Source: Campylobacterales bacterium (GTDB lineage Bacteria; Campylobacterota; Campylobacteria; Campylobacterales; Sulfurimonadaceae). Taken from it: a stretch of 64,000 nt of DNA. Each line of letters starts with the position of its first letter. Within the stretch, counting starts at the first letter, position 1. This document shows, piece by piece, positions 8,324-17,256 of the stretch. The stretch covers positions 17,841 to 81,840 of the forward strand of contig JACUTT010000004.1 in NCBI GenBank assembly GCA_014859655.1, read 5' to 3'. Below the pieces are notes generated by a model, which was given only the letters and a program-made list of their open reading frames with translations, had not been told where the DNA came from and searched no databases. The translations under genes were made by a program, and so were the position numbers.

Positions 8324-9714
8324 CGTGCTGCTCCTGCTACGGATGACAAGAGGTACTTCATGCTCTCTTCACTAAACGAGGCCCCGAAGCCCAGGTAGAA
8401 ATTATCTGCTTTTGTGTTGAGGAAGTTATCCCAGCCTGCATGCACTTCGAGGTGTTTTAAGAAACGGTAGCGCATATTAAACCTCATGTGTGCACGATTA
8501 TTACGAAAGTCATTGACCGCATTAAGATCATATCCCTCAAGGCTGAACTTAAGATTGTCTTTCATCGCAAAATAGTCCACGCCTACCCCGCCCGTTGTCT
8601 CGATAAGACCGGCTCTAAAAAGGAGATCGTCATAGCGTTTTCCATACTGCGCCGAGAGATAGTATTTGTCCTTGTCATGTGTTACCGGCTCCACAAAATC
8701 GTTGTTTGCATCTGTTTTCGTGTAGTCGTTCATCGAGATCACACTAAACATATAGTAGGTCGACGGGTCGGGAAGATAGTTGATGTCCACATAGGTTTTC
8801 GCATATTCGTCGCTGAACATATAGTGCGAATTGATCCCGAACTGCAGTTCGCTCTTGGTGAAGTTTGAAAGCATCTTGTCCACTTTTTTGAAAGCCTCGC
8901 CTCCATTGCTGAAAAAGCTGTCCGCCGAAAGGAGGACATCGTTGAGCGGCTTTTTGTTCTCCTGGACGACCTGTGTAAGATTGTCCTCCAAAGAGATAAA
9001 CTTATCCATTGCCGCGGGCAATTTTGTGTCGAGCGTTTCGCCCACACTGTCAAAACGTTTCGATAAAGAATCGAACTGCGCCATGATATCAGGCAGTCTG
9101 TTGTTGACGGTTTCGCCCATCACCTTGAAGTTGTCGATGGTTTCATACAGGTTGCTGCGGTTTTCCGAGATCACTTCGCGCAGGGATTTGCCTACTTCGG
9201 CGAACTCTTTGAGTGCGGATTGCAGGTCATGTCGGCTTTGCGCATCAAAGGTCTGGCGAAGTTCTGATACAAAAAGTTTTATCTCCTGCGCCGCCTGATC
9301 CACACTCTCACTCGTCTCTTCAAATGAGGCGAGACGGTCCACGGCTTTCAATACCCCCTCTTCGCCGATATTTTCGCTGGAATGTCCGGGGGTGATGTTG
9401 ATAAGCTTTCCGCCCAGTACACTGTCTTGGGTAACAACAACAGAGGAGTCAGCCGGGATCATGATCCCCTCGCGAACAAAGAAGCGAAGCTTTACCTTAT
9501 GATTAACAAGAGTGATATCATCAATATAGCCGATTTCAACCCCGTTCAGCTTCACTTTTGTCTTTTGCTCAAGGCCGGAAGCATCCTGAATATAGGCATT
9601 TACATATGTTCCTTTTTCATTGAAACTTCCCAGATCATTCACCTGAGTTGAAAGGACAAACAGTAAAATTAACCCCGAGACAACAAAGGCACCGACTTTA
9701 GCTTCTAGACTCAT
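8320..9714 (-). CDS. MCE (MlaD-type) lipid transport protein with extra beta-rich C-terminal domain
   Basis: The protein has one N-terminal membrane helix (about residues 7-25) followed by an MCE domain (about 35-110) with GVEIGYIDDITL and VLGGKLINITPG. A long helical region (about 120-290) follows; in the family this part forms a periplasmic tunnel. The last 170 residues are rich in alternating aromatic strands (KYYLSAQYGKRYDDLLFRAG, NFYLGFGASFSEE) and look like outer-membrane beta-barrel strands. Usual MlaD proteins end well before this. It is coupled by ATGA to lptD upstream and the PRTase downstream. The pairing with lptD suggests work on outer-membrane lipids. Confidence 0.85.
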   Translation of the reverse strand: MSLEAKVGAFVVSGLILLFVLSTQVNDLGSFNEKGTYVNAYIQDASGLEQKTKVKLNGVEIGYIDDITLVNHKVKLRFFVREGIMIPADSSVVVTQDSVLGGKLINITPGHSSENIGEEGVLKAVDRLASFEETSESVDQAAQEIKLFVSELRQTFDAQSRHDLQSALKEFAEVGKSLREVISENRSNLYETIDNFKVMGETVNNRLPDIMAQFDSLSKRFDSVGETLDTKLPAAMDKFISLEDNLTQVVQENKKPLNDVLLSADSFFSNGGEAFKKVDKMLSNFTKSELQFGINSHYMFSDEYAKTYVDINYLPDPSTYYMFSVISMNDYTKTDANNDFVEPVTHDKDKYYLSAQYGKRYDDLLFRAGLIETTGGVGVDYFAMKDNLKFSLEGYDLNAVNDFRNNRAHMRFNMRYRFLKHLEVHAGWDNFLNTKADNFYLGFGASFSEESMKYLLSSVAGAAR

Positions 9715-11897
9715 TCAATTTCCGATTTTTTATAATGTACTTCCATCCCGCCCAGCGGTCGCAAGTTTAGTGTTAAATAAAGCACCTTGTCCTGAATAGA
9801 GGAGCTTTGGCCGCCTGCATTCATCGTAGGACGAATGTTTTCGAGATATTTCAATTCCAAACCCCAGCAGCGTTTGTTGTAGGCAAAACCCAGATGGCGG
9901 TTTTTAGTCTCGCTTCTTTCAACGTCATAGGCGTACCCCGCGTAATACTGCCATTTTGCAGAATAGTTATAGCGCGCGTCCGAAGTAATATAGCTAGCAC
10001 GCGTACGCACGGTTCTGAGCACTTTATCCTCATACAGATGCGAAACGTTAAAAATAAAAACCGTGTCATTATACCCTAATGAATTTTGTGTTTTTGAAAC
10101 AAGGTTGCGTTCGTGATTATAAAAGGTGCTATTGTAGTAATTGAAGGCTTTAGTGAAGTAAAAACGAAGCTCGTTCTCCAGTTCGCCGTACTTATCGTAT
10201 CCGTCTTGCAAGATCAGAGGCTGCTTAAGCCTGTGATAAAGCCTTTCATCCATATTCTCCGTAAAAAGATACTGTGTCAACTCTACCGAGGCCTGTTCTA
10301 CAAGTTCATTTATCGTATTATATTCACACACGCCTGTTTTGCCGGGAGAACATTTATTTTTGAATTCCTCCTCATAATCCGCATAGAAACCGCTCCGCTT
10401 CTCCTGTCCCGGATGTAAATAGGCGAGGGTAATGTCAACACTGTGGCTCATCTCCTCGAAGGACTTCACGAGGTTGGTGTTGAGTTCGACCCGCTGCGAA
10501 TCTCGTGCGTAGGCTCCGGGCGAGTAGCCAAAAGCTGGAGGCGTGCGTACTCCCGTGTCAGTACCTCTTGGATTGGGATTGTCAGGGTTGTCGGAGCCGT
10601 AAAAATTCAGGTGCGAGGCATAGATATTTTCGCTCAGTGTCAGGGTCAGGTACTCATCAAACAAGGAAAACTGAAGATCAAGAGGGATCGTCACTTCGTT
10701 CTGCATGGCATTTTTGCGTGTTTCTCTGTAAAAATTCGTACCGCGGTAATCGACGGAGTAGAGAAGATGATCATCCAAAAATGTATTGAGTGCGTGGTGA
10801 TAGTGGAGAATAGGAAGGTTTTGGATCGTGTCTGAATTGCTCTTTTTGTTAAGGTCTATATAGTACCGAAAATAGCTTCCAAAAAAGTTCTCACTCTGGT
10901 TTAAATAGAGGTTCACGCGCGATGCCACCTGCGCCTGGGTAGCGTAGTTCAAGGAATCATTCTGTTTTAGGTTCAGGTACTCCACATCGTTGAGATAGGT
11001 GATGTCGACATAAAGCGCCGAACTGCCCTGCGGCGACCAGTCAAACCAGGTGTTCAGCACACCCCTGTGCTGATAGTCAAAATCGATCCCGTAATGCTCC
11101 TCATTTTTTAGATTAAACTCTTTTTGATAGCTCTCTTTTTCGCGAAATCCGCCGACAACCAAGGAGCCCGAGGATTTTTGCGAGTCAACAAAGCGCAGGG
11201 TCGTGTAGAGACCTTTTCCACGTTTGGCTCGGCTTTGAGGCACGATCTCAAGATCCCACTGCGGGTCTTCGGCGATATAAAGCGGCTGCTTGTACATAAA
11301 ACCTTCATCTCCGGAGAGTCCGAAGTTAGGCCGCAAGAGTCCGGTGCGGCGTGTCGTGTCGGTCGGATAGGCTATGTAGGGGAGATAGAAGACGGGAACT
11401 TCCCCCGCATAGAGGCGTGCATTATAGAGCTGCATCCACTGTTCTTCCTCATCATAATAACCGCTGCTGAAACGAAGGGTCCAGTCGGGGTCTTGGGGAT
11501 TGCACGAGGAGGCGATGCCCTTGGTGAGTTCGTACTCCTCCTTTTTTGTTTTGGCAGACTGTGCGCTCATCCACAGCTCATCCGCATAGTCTTGAAAAAA
11601 AAAGGGACGGAACTGGCGAGTCTGCTCCTGGGTATTGAGCATCAGGTAATCCCCCATAGCAAAATACTGTGCGCCCTTGAGTACGCTGATATTGCCATAG
11701 AGTTCGAGTATCCCGCTCTCCTTGCTATAGCTTGCGGTTTCTGCGCTGATATACATGTCCTCATATAAGACAACCACATCCTTGCTCGCTTTGACAAAGG
11801 AGCTGTTAGTATCAAGATTGGTCGCAAAAAGTTCGACTTTTTTCTCTGCCGCTGCGCTCAGAACGACACATAACAGAAGAAAAACTGTTCTAAGCAT
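9711..11897 (-). CDS. lptD: LPS-assembly outer-membrane protein LptD
   Basis: I take the ATG at 11897, which overlaps the end of the RDD gene by 8 bases and begins with a signal peptide (MLRTVFLLLCVVLSAAA). A further upstream start would put 38 hydrophilic residues in front of it. The 728 residues comprise an N-terminal OstA/LptA-like beta-jellyroll (about 20-130) and a long C-terminal beta-barrel domain with alternating aromatic strands. It inserts LPS into the outer leaflet with LptE. Cysteines appear near both ends of the barrel region (SSCNP, SPGKTGVC, RCWG). The next gene downstream is an MCE lipid transporter. Confidence 0.9.
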   Translation of the reverse strand: MLRTVFLLLCVVLSAAAEKKVELFATNLDTNSSFVKASKDVVVLYEDMYISAETASYSKESGILELYGNISVLKGAQYFAMGDYLMLNTQEQTRQFRPFFFQDYADELWMSAQSAKTKKEEYELTKGIASSCNPQDPDWTLRFSSGYYDEEEQWMQLYNARLYAGEVPVFYLPYIAYPTDTTRRTGLLRPNFGLSGDEGFMYKQPLYIAEDPQWDLEIVPQSRAKRGKGLYTTLRFVDSQKSSGSLVVGGFREKESYQKEFNLKNEEHYGIDFDYQHRGVLNTWFDWSPQGSSALYVDITYLNDVEYLNLKQNDSLNYATQAQVASRVNLYLNQSENFFGSYFRYYIDLNKKSNSDTIQNLPILHYHHALNTFLDDHLLYSVDYRGTNFYRETRKNAMQNEVTIPLDLQFSLFDEYLTLTLSENIYASHLNFYGSDNPDNPNPRGTDTGVRTPPAFGYSPGAYARDSQRVELNTNLVKSFEEMSHSVDITLAYLHPGQEKRSGFYADYEEEFKNKCSPGKTGVCEYNTINELVEQASVELTQYLFTENMDERLYHRLKQPLILQDGYDKYGELENELRFYFTKAFNYYNSTFYNHERNLVSKTQNSLGYNDTVFIFNVSHLYEDKVLRTVRTRASYITSDARYNYSAKWQYYAGYAYDVERSETKNRHLGFAYNKRCWGLELKYLENIRPTMNAGGQSSSIQDKVLYLTLNLRPLGGMEVHYKKSEIE

Positions 11898-12339
11898 CAA
11901 CAACCACGGTTCGCGCTGTTTTGTCGTGCCAGGTCTGGCGGGCCGGGTCCAGAAGTCCCCAGACAAATCCCGCGTAGAAGAAGAGTTCGCTGAGCACCCG
12001 AACGCTCGCACGGTTCAAGGCACATAAAAATGAGGGATTCGACGCGGTGCGCAGCTCCAGGATGCGTATCTTCATAATGATCTTTCCCGGACTTGCCGCA
12101 TACTGCATCACAAAAAAAGTGTGATAGATCACTTTCAAGACCATAAATTCCAGCAGATAGGAGTTGATCAGAAGAATCTTCTCTTCGATGCTTTCCAGAC
12201 CCGAAAAAGAGCCCCAGATGATGCTCAGCCAGATCACAGACAAGATCAGCTCATCGATCATGTAGGCTGCGAAACGCTTCTGCTTGGACGCGAGTTGGAG
12301 CTCTTCTCTGTCAAGGAGTCTGGAGATCTCTTCGTTCAT
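11890..12339 (-). CDS. RDD-family membrane protein
   Basis: This 149-residue protein has the RDD pattern: RFAAYMIDELILSVIW near residue 24 (Arg and Asp in the first helix), a second helix ending in YAASPGKIIMKIRI, and a third helix near the C-terminus. The biochemical role of RDD proteins is mostly unknown; some act as ion exchangers. It lies 3 bases downstream of purD and overlaps lptD by 8 bases, so it belongs to the same transcript. Confidence 0.85.
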   Translation of the reverse strand: MNEEISRLLDREELQLASKQKRFAAYMIDELILSVIWLSIIWGSFSGLESIEEKILLINSYLLEFMVLKVIYHTFFVMQYAASPGKIIMKIRILELRTASNPSFLCALNRASVRVLSELFFYAGFVWGLLDPARQTWHDKTARTVVVDA

Positions 12340-12342
12340 GAC

Positions 12343-13617
12343 TTAGGCGCGCAGTGCTTGGTATGCTATATCTGTGCGCAGTTTTTTGCCGGCAAAATGG
12401 ACCTGTCCGCAGAGCAGATAAGCGCGGTCGCGTGCCTCCTGGATGCTCTCACCCAGGCCGACACAGACCAAAACGCGACCACCCGTCGCATACAAGACGC
12501 CATCGGTACGTGTGACGCCCGCGTAGGAAATATGGCTGTTTTTAAGAAGCTCCTGGTGGTGGATCTCGTCCACGACGATCTCAGCAGGTGTAGATGAAGC
12601 GTAAGGATACTCCTTGCTGGCCATCACAATCCCCACGGCATATTTGTCGTAGAACTCGACCTTTAGGGTGTCGAGCTGGGAGGTCGCTGCCTTATAGAAG
12701 AGATCGAAGACAGAGCTTTTCAGAAGCGGCATCAGTATCTCGCACTCGGGATCGCCGAAACGGACATTAAACTCCAGGGTGATCGGCTCGCCCTTGACGA
12801 CCATGATCCCGATGAAAAGAACGCCCTCGAAGGGTGCGCCCTCTTTTTTCATTCCCTCAAGCGTCGGTCGGATGACGCGTGCCTTGACCTTCTCGTAGAT
12901 CTCCTCGTTTACCAGAGGCGTCGGCGCATAGGCACCCATCCCGCCGGTATTGGGGCCCTGGTCGCCGTCAAGAAGACGCTTGTGATCCTGCGCTGCCTGC
13001 AAAAGGACAAAATCGTCTCCGTCACAGATGGCGAACATCGAGAGCTCGTACCCGTCCAAAAACTCTTCAATGATGACTTTTAGACCCGCATCTCCGAAGG
13101 ATTTTCCGCTGAGCATCTCCGAAACCGCTTTTTTGGCCTCGTCATGGCTTGCGGCGATAATGACCCCTTTTCCTGCGCACAGGCCGTCTGCTTTGACGAC
13201 GATTGGCGTGCTCAGGGTGTCAATAAACTTGAAAGCCCTGTCAATCTGGTCTGTCTCGATATAGGCCGCTGTCGGGATATTGTATTTGGCCAAAAAGTTC
13301 TTCATGTAGACTTTTGAGCCCTCAAGCTGCGCCGCCTGTTTTGAGGGGCCGAAGATGGCGAGTCCTTTGGCTTTGAAGATGTCCACAACACCATCTACCA
13401 GGGGGCCTTCAGGACCGACTATGGTAAACTCGATGTTCTTCTCTTTGGCAAAAGTGGCCAAGGCATGATAGTCTTCAATCCCTACGTTTTCGCCCAGTGA
13501 TTCCGTCGCACCGTTACCCGGGGCAAAATAGAGTTTGTCGACGTTCACGTCCTCTTTTAGGGCACGGCCGATAGAGTATTCCCGACCTCCGCTTCCAATT
13601 ATCATTACATTCATCAT
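12343..13617 (-). CDS. purD: Phosphoribosylamine-glycine ligase (GARS)
   Basis: This 424-residue ATP-grasp enzyme of purine synthesis joins glycine to phosphoribosylamine. Visible motifs are the N-terminal GSGGREYSI, the ATP-grasp segment [14 protein letters not shown], and the metal and substrate segment [16 protein letters not shown] lies just before two adjacent ATG codons, so either may be the start. The gene heads a long minus-strand chain ending with pnp. A probable 6S RNA gene and a long leader hairpin lie upstream. Confidence 0.96.
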   Translation of the reverse strand: MMNVMIIGSGGREYSIGRALKEDVNVDKLYFAPGNGATESLGENVGIEDYHALATFAKEKNIEFTIVGPEGPLVDGVVDIFKAKGLAIFGPSKQAAQLEGSKVYMKNFLAKYNIPTAAYIETDQIDRAFKFIDTLSTPIVVKADGLCAGKGVIIAASHDEAKKAVSEMLSGKSFGDAGLKVIIEEFLDGYELSMFAICDGDDFVLLQAAQDHKRLLDGDQGPNTGGMGAYAPTPLVNEEIYEKVKARVIRPTLEGMKKEGAPFEGVLFIGIMVVKGEPITLEFNVRFGDPECEILMPLLKSSVFDLFYKAATSQLDTLKVEFYDKYAVGIVMASKEYPYASSTPAEIVVDEIHHQELLKNSHISYAGVTRTDGVLYATGGRVLVCVGLGESIQEARDRAYLLCGQVHFAGKKLRTDIAYQALRA

Positions 13618-13651
13618 GTTCTCCGAGTCGGTGTTAAGATAGAAGATTGTG

Positions 13652-13697
13652 CGGATTATTCATAAAAACCCAGGGGGGTAGATTTTTGTCAATAATC
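13652..13697. repeat. Long imperfect hairpin in the purD leader
   Basis: GGATTATT at 13652 pairs with AATAATCC ending at 13697. Inside, AAAAACCC pairs with GGG and TTTTT segments, giving a long interrupted stem around a C/G-rich loop. It lies between the presumed 6S RNA 3' end and the purD start. It could terminate or process the RNA, or shape the purD leader. Confidence 0.5.
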
Positions 13698-13712
13698 CTG
13701 CGTTTATCCAAG

Positions 13713-13906
13713 GTGTCCGGGTGGGCGTTCCGCGGTTAGCTTTGGTTCTCAAAGCCGAATTGTAGCAGACTGAGCCAGTTCTAACGGTAGCAGATTCTAA
13801 GGCTTGCGCCCTCAAACAAAAATACTTCACACGAACTGTCTACGCCGTCCGCTGTATGAAAATGTAGAACCCCCTGATATGCGAGTTATCGCACCACCCA
13901 GGCAGT
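13713..13906 (-). ncRNA. ssrS: Probable 6S RNA
   Basis: No ORF lies here, but the minus strand has a strong -10 box and can form a long closed rod. The 5' end CCTGGGTGGTGCG pairs with the 3' part GCCCACCCGG, and the G/C-rich arms continue toward a central bubble, with CCGCGGAACGCCC near the 3' end, as in 6S RNA. The length of about 190 bases fits. As I recall, 6S RNA is found upstream of purD in Epsilonproteobacteria. 6S RNA binds sigma-70 RNA polymerase by mimicking an open promoter. I did not fold it computationally, so the ends are approximate. Confidence 0.6.
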
Positions 13907-13909
13907 AAA

Positions 13910-13915
13910 ATTATA
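13910..13915 (-). promoter_or_regulatory. -10 box of the presumed 6S RNA gene
   Basis: TATAAT on the minus strand, preceded by GTAGGC and a T-rich stretch, lies about four bases before the start of the predicted rod-like RNA. No protein start follows for almost 300 bases, so it most likely drives a noncoding RNA. Confidence 0.6.
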
Positions 13916-14150
13916 GCCTACAAAGCTTAAAAAAATGATGGTCAGACAAGTTTTAAAACGCGCTATAGCGCTCTTTTCCAAGCTTATGACCACAAAAATA
14001 ACTAAATAAAATACTGGGTTAAAAAAACAAAAAAGAGCCAGTCTCGCACACAAAAGCATAAAAAGAGTTTAGTGCGATTTGGAATGTTGCGCCCCGAAGA
14101 CGTAGTCAACTACGTCGCAGGCACACTCATTTCAAAGCGTGCCGAAATCT
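13916..14150. other. Noncoding stretch between 6S RNA and guaA
   Basis: I see no gene here. It holds a GCTATAGC octamer (13962-13969), an A-rich stretch, and a perfect inverted repeat GACGTAG-TCAA-CTACGTC at 14099-14116. That repeat lies 35 bases past the guaA stop and may help end that transcript, although no T-run follows on the minus strand. Confidence 0.5.
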
Positions 14151-15689
14151 TTATTCCCACTCGATTGTTGCTGGGGGCTTGGAGGAGATATCATAGACTA
14201 CGCGGTTGATTCCGTCGACCTCGTTGATGATACGGCGTGAGATACGCTCAAGAAGGTCGTGCGGAAGATAGGCAAAGGTTGCCGTCATCCCGTCCACTGC
14301 TTCGACGACACGTACGCAGACCGTGTTATCGTAGGTGCGGTTGTCGCCCATTACGCCCACCGACTTGACATTCAAGAGAACGGCAAAGGCCTGCCAGGTC
14401 TTGGTGTAGTAGCCGCTTGCTTTGAGCTCGTCGAGCAAGATCGCGTCCGCCTCGCGCAAAAGAGTCAGATCGGGCACATTCACATCTCCCATGATGCGGA
14501 TCGCAAGACCCGGGCCAGGGAAAGGATGGCGGTTGATCATACTCTCGGGAAGGCCCAACTCAAGGCCGATCTTTCGCACCTCGTCCTTGAAGAGTTCACG
14601 CAGAGGCTCGATGAGCTGAAAGTCCATCCAGTCAGGAAGTCCGCCGACATTATGGTGGGACTTGATCACTTCGGAGGGGCCATTCACGGAGATAGATTCG
14701 ATAACGTCAGGATAGAGTGTTCCCTGCGCCAAAAACTTGATCCCCTGATGCTTTTTCGCCTCTTTTTCAAACTCTTCGATAAAGGTGTGGCCGATGATCT
14801 TGCGCTTAGTCTCAGGATCCGATACACCGGCTAGTTTGCCCAGGAAGTTATCCACCGCGTCAACCGTGACCAAAGGTACTTTAAGGTTGATCTTGAAGAC
14901 TTCTTCGACCTGCTCGCGTTCGCCCTTTCGAAGAAGTCCGTTGTCGACAAAAACAGGGATAAGCTGATCGCCGATCGCTTCGTATAACATCGCCGCAACG
15001 ACAGAGGAGTCAACGCCGCCGCTGAGTCCGCAGAGCACCTTGCCGTCTCCGACCGTCTCGCGGATCTTGGCGATCTGCTCTTTGAGGAAGTGCTCCATCT
15101 TCCATTTCTCTTCGACACCGCAGATATTGCGGGCGAAGTTGCGAAGCATCAGATAGCCCTCTACGGAGTGCTGGACTTCAGGGTGAAACTGCATCGCATA
15201 GACGCGCTTCTCTTCATTTGCTATAGCAGCATAAGGGGAGTTAGACGAGGTCGCAATCGGGCTGAAACCCTCCGGCAACACATCGACACGATCAGAGTGG
15301 GACATCCATACCGTTCCCATGTCGTCCACCTTCTCAAAAAGAGGCGAGGCCGTTTCAAGTTTCAGCTCCGCCTTGCCGTACTCATGATGGTCCGAACGGA
15401 TAACTGATCCGCCAAAATCGACAGCGATACGCTGCATGCCGTAACAGATCCCCAGCACAGGAATTCCGAGCTCATATATCCCCTGATCTACCGTATAAGC
15501 ATTCTCGCTATAGACAGATGAGGGGCCGCCGCTAAGGATAATACCCTTGGGGTTTTTCGCTGTAATCTCTTCTATGCTGGTGTAATAAGGAACTATCTCG
15601 CAATAGACTTTCTCTTCACGCAGACGGCGCGCGATAAGCTGTGTGTATTGTGAACCAAAATCAAGAACAATAATGCTTACATTTTTCAA
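14151..15689 (-). CDS. guaA: GMP synthase (glutamine-hydrolysing)
   Basis: I chose a TTG start at 15689, preceded by AAAGG, which gives 512 residues beginning at the conserved strand just before [12 protein letters not shown]. An ATG nine codons upstream would add residues not seen in the family. The glutamine amidotransferase domain has its Cys82 nucleophile in GICYG and QFHPEV with the His/Glu pair. The synthase part has the PP-loop SGGVDSS, and the C-terminal dimerisation domain follows. It makes GMP from XMP. Confidence 0.96.
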   Translation of the reverse strand: MKNVSIIVLDFGSQYTQLIARRLREEKVYCEIVPYYTSIEEITAKNPKGIILSGGPSSVYSENAYTVDQGIYELGIPVLGICYGMQRIAVDFGGSVIRSDHHEYGKAELKLETASPLFEKVDDMGTVWMSHSDRVDVLPEGFSPIATSSNSPYAAIANEEKRVYAMQFHPEVQHSVEGYLMLRNFARNICGVEEKWKMEHFLKEQIAKIRETVGDGKVLCGLSGGVDSSVVAAMLYEAIGDQLIPVFVDNGLLRKGEREQVEEVFKINLKVPLVTVDAVDNFLGKLAGVSDPETKRKIIGHTFIEEFEKEAKKHQGIKFLAQGTLYPDVIESISVNGPSEVIKSHHNVGGLPDWMDFQLIEPLRELFKDEVRKIGLELGLPESMINRHPFPGPGLAIRIMGDVNVPDLTLLREADAILLDELKASGYYTKTWQAFAVLLNVKSVGVMGDNRTYDNTVCVRVVEAVDGMTATFAYLPHDLLERISRRIINEVDGINRVVYDISSKPPATIEWE

Positions 15690-15807
15690 TGGGATACCTT
15701 TAAATGGTCTAATCATGAAAGGATACTCTATAAATGATTAAAGATCTATTATTACGCTATGGCGAAGTGAGGTTTTTTTAGAAAAAAAAGCGTAGCTGTT
15801 GAGGCAT

Positions 15808-15833
15808 TCAAAGGGCCGGAACAGGCCCTTTGA
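15808..15833. terminator. Strong stem-loop after nhaD
   Basis: TCAAAGGGCC pairs perfectly with GGCCCTTTGA around a 6-base loop, 17 bases beyond the nhaD stop. No T-run follows directly on the minus strand, so it may protect the 3' end or act as a terminator with other help. Confidence 0.6.
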
Positions 15834-15849
15834 TGTTGAAAAATAGAGC

Positions 15850-17256
15850 TTAGTGCGTGCCCTCAGGAGCTTCACACTCCACCTTGCAGCTTGGGCAAGT
15901 TATCGCCGTTGCTTCCGTGTGGTAGTTGACCTCATGGTTGTTGTACAGGCCCATCACTTCAAACTGTCCGTACCAGATCGCGACGGAAATCGCATAACCG
16001 ACAAAGACAGTCCATGAGAGACGCATATGCGCACCAAAGGTATAGACGCCCTTTAGTTTCCCCATAACACCGATACCCGCTGCAGAGCCGAAACTGATCA
16101 GAGAGCCACCGATACCTGCAGTGAGTGTGACGAGCAGCCATTGGTTGAGACCAAGATCCGGGTTGGCTTTCAAGACAGCCGACATGACCGGCACGTTGTC
16201 TACGATGGCGGAGAGGAAACCGACACCGATATTGACATAGGTAGGATTAAACATATCGTAAAGCTTCACGGCGTATCCCAGGAAGCCTGCGAAGTGAAGT
16301 GCCCCGACAGCCGCGAGGATACCGAAGAAAAACAGAAGGGTATCGTTCTCGACTTTGGCGATTGACTTGTAGATATCGACATCCTCTTTATGTCTTTTCT
16401 TCAGGAAATAGACATAAAACTTCAGAATCGAAAGACCGAAAAGCATACCCCACATCGGCGGAAGATGCATAACCTGCTTCGAGAAGACTGCCATGGCGAT
16501 GGTAAAAATCCCCAGGGCAACAACCACCATACCACCTTTGAGCACCTCATCAGAAGGCATGGGCACCAGCTCATCAACTTTGGTCTGCAAAGGGTAGCCT
16601 ACGGGCACATATCGGCTCAGTAGATATCCCGTGACCAGCCATCCTGTGACCGAGGCGGGGAAGAGGTACAAGAAGTCGGCAAACTCGCCCTTGTGCGCCG
16701 TCCAGGCCATCAGCGTTGTGATGTCTCCAAAAGGGCTCCATGCACCGCCGGCATTGGCTGCGACGACGATATTGATCGCACCAGGGACCAAGAAGGCTTT
16801 GTTCGTCTTTTCAATCGTGATCAAGACGGTAGAAAGGATCAGGGCCGTTGTCAGGTTATCCGCAATAGGCGAAATGAAAAATGCCAGGGCCCCCGTTACC
16901 CAAAAAAGTCCCTTATAGCTGTGCCCTTTTTTAATAAGCTTGGCCTTCAAGGCGTTAAAGACGCCCCGCTCGATCAAGGCTTCGATGAAGGTCATCGCGA
17001 CATAGAGGAAGAAGAAGATCTCTGCGATCTCCAGGATCAGGTGGGCGATCTCTGTCTCAAAGGGCTTCATATTCAGCCCGTTGTAGGCATAAAAGCCGCC
17101 GATTACCATAAACATCAGCGTACCGATAAAGAGCGCCGGTTTTGCCTTGTTAAGATGGTATTTCTCTTCTGCGGCGATAAAATAGTACCCCACAACAAAT
17201 ATTGCAAACAGCAGCCACCCTATAGGCTCTGTTACCATATCCAACTTTTCGATCAT
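15850..17256 (-). CDS. nhaD: Na+/H+ antiporter of the NhaD type
   Basis: This 468-residue inner-membrane protein has about a dozen hydrophobic segments, with the NhaD/ArsB-superfamily motifs SPIADNLTTALI and SAIVDNVPVMSA, whose Asp-Asn pairs line the ion path. It exchanges sodium for protons. The start overlaps the nadB stop by ATGA. After the last helix it carries an unusual hydrophilic tail with CPSCKVEC, which could bind a metal ion; I do not expect this tail in the family. Confidence 0.92.
   Translation of the reverse strand: MIEKLDMVTEPIGWLLFAIFVVGYYFIAAEEKYHLNKAKPALFIGTLMFMVIGGFYAYNGLNMKPFETEIAHLILEIAEIFFFLYVAMTFIEALIERGVFNALKAKLIKKGHSYKGLFWVTGALAFFISPIADNLTTALILSTVLITIEKTNKAFLVPGAINIVVAANAGGAWSPFGDITTLMAWTAHKGEFADFLYLFPASVTGWLVTGYLLSRYVPVGYPLQTKVDELVPMPSDEVLKGGMVVVALGIFTIAMAVFSKQVMHLPPMWGMLFGLSILKFYVYFLKKRHKEDVDIYKSIAKVENDTLLFFFGILAAVGALHFAGFLGYAVKLYDMFNPTYVNIGVGFLSAIVDNVPVMSAVLKANPDLGLNQWLLVTLTAGIGGSLISFGSAAGIGVMGKLKGVYTFGAHMRLSWTVFVGYAISVAIWYGQFEVMGLYNNHEVNYHTEATAITCPSCKVECEAPEGTH

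Noticed and set aside
9711-12011. Longer LptD starting at 12011
   Set aside because: It would hide the signal peptide behind 38 hydrophilic residues that overlap the RDD gene.
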